Assembly: GCA_049700315.1 (NCBI GenBank)
Contig: JBNAVN010000070.1
Coordinates: 1-10,756, forward strand
Direction: 5' to 3'
Length of the DNA stretch: 10,756 nucleotides
DNA from: JAOAFX01 sp049700315
GTDB taxonomy: Bacteria > Hydrothermota > Tepidihabitantia > SM23-42 > JAOAFX01
Under the pieces are notes generated by a model that worked only from the letters and a program-made list of their open reading frames with translations, was not told the origin of the DNA and did no database searches. Below, one piece after another: positions 7,111-10,756 of the stretch (positions are counted from its first letter, which is position 1; each line of letters starts with the position of its first letter). The position numbers and the translations under genes were made by a program.

Positions 7111-7146
7111 TATCAGAATATCGGGCTATCAGGAAGTGGCTATCAG
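7111..7146. repeat. Degenerate TATCAG short repeats
   Basis: TATCAG occurs at 7111, 7127 and 7141, with the variant TATCGG at 7119. The first three copies are spaced exactly 8 bases apart and the fourth 14 bases later; the 9-mer GGCTATCAG occurs twice. It may be a decayed 8-bp tandem repeat or a set of protein-binding half-sites. No function is evident. Confidence 0.4.
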
Positions 7147-7280
7147 ATCAACTTTTTTCACCCTGTCTGGAAGGTGTTAACTTTTGCATCACAAGATTTC
7201 ATCTTTGTCATTCAAAATTTTTTGCCTGAAAAGTGTTGACTATAATGCCCAGAATTTACCCTGTAATATGCTTTTGGTTG

Positions 7281-7386
7281 CCCCAAATTGCCATCAATTG
7301 CCCCTTCCCTGCCTCCAATTGCTTTTTTTATCTCTTTAACTCCCCTTCATAACCCTTGATTTCCCCTCATATCCCTTAATATCCCC
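7281..7386. repeat. C-tract array with ~10-bp phasing, minus-strand G-quadruplex pattern
   Basis: C-runs begin at 7281, 7291 and 7301, then at 7342, 7353, 7363, 7373 and 7383, spaced 10-11 bases within each set. The last five form a degenerate 20-21-bp tandem repeat (CCCCTTCATAACCCTTGAT, then CCCCTCATATCCCTTAAT, then CCCCTATTTCAT). On the minus strand these five runs of 3-4 G are separated by 7, 6, 7 and 7 bases, which satisfies the usual G3N1-7 quadruplex rule. The first set carries AATTGCC twice (7286-7292, 7296-7302), with a partial third copy at 7317-7322. It is non-coding, between two operons. Function unknown: possibly curved DNA, a protein-binding array or a structural element. Confidence 0.55.
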
Positions 7387-7409
7387 TATTTCATACTTAC
7401 GTCTCAAGG

Positions 7410-7418
7410 TTATCCACA
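7410..7418 (+). promoter_or_regulatory. Consensus DnaA box
   Basis: TTATCCACA matches the high-affinity DnaA box exactly. It lies 23 bases after the phased C-tract array and just before an AT-rich stretch (7433-7480). It is the only such box noticed in the window, and no replication gene is nearby, so it may be a chance match, a titration site or a regulatory site, and only weakly suggests an origin. Confidence 0.35.
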
Positions 7419-7508
7419 TCCCAGTTCATCTTCTAAAAATCTTTGAAATTATGCTACAATTTTTTTACTACAATTTCAAGACACAAACCTTTGCAAACCA
7501 GAATAAAA

Positions 7509-7542
7509 TCAGGAGTTTTCAGGCATTGCACATGCCTCCTGA
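7509..7542. promoter_or_regulatory. Nested inverted repeats over the -35 element, possible operator
   Basis: TCAGGAG (7509-7515) pairs exactly with CTCCTGA (7536-7542), and inside it AGGCAT (7521-7526) pairs exactly with ATGCCT (7532-7537). The right arms overlap the -35 hexamer at 7539-7544. This position suits a repressor or activator site controlling the propeller/amidase operon. No regulator gene is seen nearby. Confidence 0.35.
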
Positions 7543-7566
7543 CAATTTTTTGTTTTTGGATATAAT
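7539..7566 (+). promoter_or_regulatory. Sigma70-type promoter of the propeller/amidase operon
   Basis: The -35 CTGACA (7539-7544, 5 of 6 to TTGACA), a 16-base spacer and a perfect -10 TATAAT (7561-7566). Transcription would start near 7573, leaving a leader of about 80 bases that contains the hairpin at 7622-7640 and the ribosome-binding site. It supports 7652 rather than 7451 as the start of the downstream gene. Confidence 0.6.
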
Positions 7567-7621
7567 GAGGTATGCTCTTAATGGATATTCAGGTTCACTA
7601 CCTACCTACCATAATTTTATC

Positions 7622-7647
7622 TGCTCGGCAATGCCGAGCAAAGGAGG
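7622..7647 (+). promoter_or_regulatory. Leader hairpin abutting a strong ribosome-binding site
   Basis: TGCTCGGCA (7622-7630) and TGCCGAGCA (7632-7640) are exact reverse complements around one base; as RNA this gives a 7-bp GC-rich stem with a CAATG loop. The Shine-Dalgarno AAAGGAGG (7640-7647) begins at the last base of the hairpin, 4 bases before ATG 7652. The stem leaves the Shine-Dalgarno mostly free, so it may protect the mRNA 5' region, position the ribosome or be a protein-binding site. There is no T-run, so it is not a terminator. Confidence 0.55.
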
Positions 7648-7651
7648 AACA

Positions 7652-8566
7652 ATGAGATACACAATATCCCTAACCATAATAAGCCTTTTACCCCTTTTTG
7701 CCCAGGAAGATTTCTTGAAAGGGGTAAGGGCCGAAGACCTGATGCTGGAGAGGATTGAGAAGGTGCCGGCAGAGGTTGTAAAAGATCTCTCAAACGAATG
7801 GGGAGTAATTCCTCTGGAATATTGGAGTGAAATTGGCTTTTCCCCTGCTTATTCACCTGATAGCACATTGATTGCTGCGGAGTGCACTAAAAAACCCGGG
7901 GGAAGAATAACTGGTTTATGGATTTTAGACCGTAATACAAATACCAAAATGAGAGTCGTGGAAGGACTGGTTGAGGATTTCAAGTGGTCATCAGGCAGTA
8001 AATATCTTTCTTTTATTCAATTAGAATACATCAATCCTTCTGGGATTGTTGAAAGCCGCGACCGTCCGCCGTACTTTAACCATGAAAGGCTGTGTGTATA
8101 TAACATTCAAACCGGAAAGATAAAGAGCATTTTTGACCTCGGACGTTTCTCTTTGGAACACTGCTGGTCGCCTAAGTATGACTACCTTGCCTATAGTGGA
8201 CTTTATCACAATAGTTTTAAATTTGCAGTGTATAATGCAGAAAGGGATACCGAATACATAATTGATACAACATTTGCATGGCGGGGTGAGTTATGGAATT
8301 TTTCTTGGTCGCCAGATGGTAATAAGCTCGTCTATACCAAACCCTTAAAGATGGATTTTTCTGTAAGTGACGAAATACCAGTAAAGTCTGAGGTTTTTGT
8401 GGTCAATTATGATGGCACAGGCAGGACCCAGCTTACTGATACGCCTGTATCAGAGATGTATGTTAAATGGTTACAAGATGGAAAGATAATCACTGAAGTT
8501 GTAAGGCAGCCGGAAGACCCTTGCTACGAACATTTTTATATGATTTTAAAAAGGAGGAAGCAATGA
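7652..8566 (+). CDS. Secreted PD40/TolB-like beta-propeller protein
   Basis: Seen: with the start at ATG 7652 the protein has 304 residues and begins with a clear signal peptide (MRYTISLTIISLLPLFAQ, cleavage likely after Ala17 or Gln18). Propeller-type repeats follow: FSPAYSPDSTLIAAE (63-77), FKWSSGSKYLSFIQLE (110-125), CWSPKYDYLAYSG (171-183), FSWSPDGNKLVYT (217-229) with the paired VNYDGTGRTQLTDTP (251-265), and VKWLQDGKIITEVV (271-284). The WSPDG and YDGTGRTQLT motifs are typical of the WD40-like PD40 repeats of TolB. The strong Shine-Dalgarno at 7640-7647 and the promoter at 7539-7566 fix the start; the in-frame ATG at 7451 lies upstream of the promoter. It ends ATGA with the amidase start, so the two genes are translationally coupled. 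Inferred: a periplasmic or extracellular binding protein, perhaps a partner of the amidase. No enzyme motif is seen. Confidence 0.82.
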   Translation: MRYTISLTIISLLPLFAQEDFLKGVRAEDLMLERIEKVPAEVVKDLSNEWGVIPLEYWSEIGFSPAYSPDSTLIAAECTKKPGGRITGLWILDRNTNTKMRVVEGLVEDFKWSSGSKYLSFIQLEYINPSGIVESRDRPPYFNHERLCVYNIQTGKIKSIFDLGRFSLEHCWSPKYDYLAYSGLYHNSFKFAVYNAERDTEYIIDTTFAWRGELWNFSWSPDGNKLVYTKPLKMDFSVSDEIPVKSEVFVVNYDGTGRTQLTDTPVSEMYVKWLQDGKIITEVVRQPEDPCYEHFYMILKRRKQ

Positions 8567-10756
8567 AAAGGGAATTGCTTCTTATGGTAATAATTTTATC
8601 CCTGCTCATTGTCGGAAGGGTGGATGTCTGTATTGACCCTGGTCATGGTGGTCATTGGCCATTGGGAGACCCAGGTGCAGTAAATCATAGACATGGACAG
8701 AATGGACCTTATGAAAGTACTTTTGCATGGGAGATTGTCCAGATTATGGCCGACGATTTATATTGGGTGTTAGGCTATTCTATATCAATGGCAAGGGCAG
8801 ACGATGATTCATCACCTACACTTGAGACGAGAGTAAAAAGGGCAAATGGTGAGCGAATAAATCCTTATACAGGGGGTAAGGATACCGCTGAATGTTTTGT
8901 CAGCGTTCATATCAATTCAAGCGATGATAGCACTAAACACGGCACGCTGACAGAGTACTACAAGGGTATTGATAAGGCATTTGGCCAGAGTGTGCACAAT
9001 AAAATGTTTTACTATATCAGCAACTTCCCATGGGCCCATAATTTTGGTCTTAAGAAAAAAGGAGAGTATGTTCTTAAGCACACCAGTATGCCGGGCTGTC
9101 TAACCGAATGCGCTTTCATAAGCCACGATATCGCATATAATGCCCAGTGGTTTCAGTTAAAAGAAAATCAAGGTGAATTTAAAAATAAAGTAGCCTGGGG
9201 AATAGATAATGGGATTGATGCATATTTCGGCTATTCTAGACCGAAATTTATGATAATTATTGAGTTCGGTTCACAGAAGGCTTCAGCACGGCTTATGTGG
9301 GGCTCTTCCCCGGCGAGTGGTGTAACCGGTTATAATCTTTATCGTCAAACATATCCAGATTCCAATTATGTTCTAATCGCCTCAAACATTCCAGATACAA
9401 CATACATTGACAATGATGTGGTACCGGGCGGAATTTATTCTTATTATGTAAGGGCGCGAAGGAGCAGTGGTCAAGAAAGTAACCCTTCAGAGATAGCAAT
9501 CTGCCAGATTCCTCCGTTTTCATCCAATAATTCACACGCTACTGGGGTTAATACCGGCAGAAGAGTTATATTTGATGCAGAGGGTAATTCCTATTTAACC
9601 TGGACGAATCAGAACGCCCTATGGTGTGCAATAAGCGCCGACTACGGAACAAGTTGGTCAGCGGGAAATAACATGGTTGTTGAAGGTTGGCAATCATCGG
9701 TGGTTGCAGATTCTATAAAAAAACTCAAAATCTGCTACATAAGCACATTGGGTGTTCCAGATTCGGCTGCGCAAGAGACCTTGTCTTATACAGTAAATTA
9801 TTCCTATAATGAAAATGATTTCTGGCACGAAGAAGTGCTTTATGAAACCTATGACACTATTCTTTCTGTCTCTTTTGCCATTGACCCGCTGGATACTGGT
9901 TGGGTGGTTTTTAATACCTATGATGTAGAAGGAAACAATCGGCTAAAAATTGGCAAATTTTATACCCAGACAATGCCGGAGAGTCTGGAAAGTGTTTTAA
10001 CACTTGATACTTATACTGGTTATGGCATTGGCGCAATCGGGATTAAATCTTCTGACCGCAGTCTGCACATCGTTTATGAAAAAAGTGGGGCAATAATGTA
10101 TTTACAGCGCGATAATCTCGGTAACTGGTCAACTCCATTTCAGGTATGGGTTGGCAAGAATCCTTCTTTGAGTGTTGCTGGTGATTTAATTCATCTCATC
10201 TGGGAAAGATGGTATCCTTCATATACAAAAATCCAGACCTGTTATACGAACGGCAAATACTGGAGCAGAATTCAGGACATCGCAACCAATTATGATAGAG
10301 GTTGTTTCCCATATCTTGAAAAAGGCTCAATTGCAGTCTGGGAGCAGAAGGTTGAGAAACAATGGGAGGTCTATAAAAGTCAGCGTGACGAGTTTGGTGG
10401 TTGGACACCGCCGCAGAATATCAGCCAGACATCTTTGGATTCAAAATATCCCCAGGTGGCAATGTATCAGACGATTTCTTCTACGAAATTTGTCTATGTT
10501 TGGACCGAAGGTAATACAGCACCTTATGAAGTAAAAATCTTGCCGGTTTCTCAATTTCGTGCAAGTCCTGTGCCTTTATATGCCTTTGATTTGGGTGAGG
10601 AAAAATCATCAATTTTTAATGAACAGCGCACCGGCTTTATACTCTATGGCCAGGGTTTTGAAAAAAGTGTGGATTATGATACGGTTGCCCTGAAATACAG
10701 AATTACCGGTTTAGACCCTGATAAGATTTATTTACTTGGACTGGCATTTTATCAGG
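8563..10756 (+). CDS. N-acetylmuramoyl-L-alanine amidase with FN3 and beta-propeller-like region, 3' partial
   Basis: Seen: the frame from ATG 8563 stays open for 731 codons to the right edge. The start follows AAGGAGG (8551-8557) with a 5-base spacer and overlaps the upstream stop as ATGA. A short hydrophobic export signal (about 5-17) leads directly into an Amidase_3 domain (about 20-222): VCIDPGHGG (22-30; zinc His28), GPYES (Glu51), VHINSS (zinc His116) and CLTECAFIS (catalytic Glu182). A fibronectin type III domain follows at about 240-313 (GYNLYRQ, IYSYYVRARRSSGQESNPSE). The rest is beta-rich, with an Asp-box SADYGTSW (358-365) and repeated strands such as LHIVYEKSGAIMYL, LIHLIWERWYPSYTKIQTCY and FVYVWTEGN, like a sialidase-type propeller. 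Known: Amidase_3 enzymes are zinc hydrolases that cut the bond between MurNAc and the first L-Ala of peptidoglycan. Inferred: an exported wall hydrolase anchored or targeted by its C-terminal domains; a sorting domain may lie beyond the window. Confidence 0.9.
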   Translation, partial: MKRELLLMVIILSLLIVGRVDVCIDPGHGGHWPLGDPGAVNHRHGQNGPYESTFAWEIVQIMADDLYWVLGYSISMARADDDSSPTLETRVKRANGERINPYTGGKDTAECFVSVHINSSDDSTKHGTLTEYYKGIDKAFGQSVHNKMFYYISNFPWAHNFGLKKKGEYVLKHTSMPGCLTECAFISHDIAYNAQWFQLKENQGEFKNKVAWGIDNGIDAYFGYSRPKFMIIIEFGSQKASARLMWGSSPASGVTGYNLYRQTYPDSNYVLIASNIPDTTYIDNDVVPGGIYSYYVRARRSSGQESNPSEIAICQIPPFSSNNSHATGVNTGRRVIFDAEGNSYLTWTNQNALWCAISADYGTSWSAGNNMVVEGWQSSVVADSIKKLKICYISTLGVPDSAAQETLSYTVNYSYNENDFWHEEVLYETYDTILSVSFAIDPLDTGWVVFNTYDVEGNNRLKIGKFYTQTMPESLESVLTLDTYTGYGIGAIGIKSSDRSLHIVYEKSGAIMYLQRDNLGNWSTPFQVWVGKNPSLSVAGDLIHLIWERWYPSYTKIQTCYTNGKYWSRIQDIATNYDRGCFPYLEKGSIAVWEQKVEKQWEVYKSQRDEFGGWTPPQNISQTSLDSKYPQVAMYQTISSTKFVYVWTEGNTAPYEVKILPVSQFRASPVPLYAFDLGEEKSSIFNEQRTGFILYGQGFEKSVDYDTVALKYRITGLDPDKIYLLGLAFYQ

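Larger units (their letters stand above)
7001..7508. other. Non-coding stretch between the ABC operon and the propeller/amidase promoter
   Basis: No convincing gene is seen on either strand. The frame of the downstream gene is open back to ATG 7451, but the promoter (7539-7566) and the strong ribosome-binding site before 7652 show that this upstream part is not translated. The stretch holds the dRS3-like hairpin, the TATCAG repeats, the C-tract array and the DnaA box. It also has a 9-bp direct repeat CTACAATTT at 7454-7462 and 7468-7476 in a T-rich stretch. Confidence 0.6.

Noticed and set aside
7236..7246. TTGAC directly followed by TATAAT
   Set aside because: The two hexamers touch, with no 16-18-base spacer, and no suitable -35 lies upstream, so this is not a working sigma70 promoter.
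7451..7651. 67-codon N-terminal extension of the propeller protein from ATG 7451
   Set aside because: The extension contains the promoter, lacks a ribosome-binding site and would bury the signal peptide; ATG 7652 has AAAGGAGG and a proper signal sequence.
9293..9535. Minus-strand frame inside the amidase gene (also 10196-10408 minus and 10292-10534 plus)
   Set aside because: They lie wholly inside a long open frame with clear domains and lack their own translation signals or recognisable products.

Overview
The window looks like a piece of an AT-rich, Gram-negative bacterial chromosome, probably from an uncultured lineage. Three things point this way: an outer-membrane beta-barrel protein of the DUF5916 type that ends in an aromatic residue, a secreted beta-propeller protein and a secreted multidomain amidase with strong Shine-Dalgarno sites, and an AAA/DUF4143 ATPase of the kind common in environmental genomes. 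The mix resembles FCB-group bacteria or candidate division WOR-3, but there is no rRNA or marker gene here, so the placement is an inference.

Layout. Bases 3-2081 (+) hold most of a CBM9-like/DUF5916 outer-membrane protein whose start lies left of the window. It converges on an AAA/DUF4143 ATPase at 2359-3669 (-). The 277-base gap between them is packed with inverted repeats (2175-2205, 2207-2226 and a nested set at 2241-2342). Upstream of the ATPase are a 22-bp near-palindrome (3704-3725) and a plus-strand intrinsic terminator (3757-3790). Next come a short TPR protein (3873-4394, no ATG start) and a clear remnant of lspA, signal peptidase II (4425-4762), which keeps all four family motifs but has lost its middle and changes frame.

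Bases 4781-7000 are a tight three-gene operon: a NatA-type ABC ATPase, a NatB-type permease overlapping it by 8 bases, and an unrecognised one-helix membrane protein starting 2 bases later. The ATPase and permease should form an ABC-2 exporter; the third protein may be an accessory.

Bases 7001-7651 contain no gene that I can support. They hold a dRS3-like hairpin (7033-7052), degenerate TATCAG repeats (7111-7146), a C-tract array at roughly one tract per helical turn (7281-7386) whose minus strand fits the G-quadruplex pattern, one consensus DnaA box (7410-7418), and a good sigma70-type promoter (7539-7566). The promoter has inverted repeats across its -35 and is followed by a leader hairpin abutting the ribosome-binding site.

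That promoter should drive a two-gene operon of exported proteins: a PD40/TolB-like beta-propeller protein (7652-8566), and, overlapping it by 4 bases, an N-acetylmuramoyl-L-alanine amidase (8563 to the right edge) carrying a fibronectin type III domain and a long beta-rich region with an Asp-box. The second gene runs off the window after 731 codons without a stop. The points most worth following up are the decayed lspA, the structured convergent gap, the phased C-tract region, the leader hairpin and the amidase fusion.
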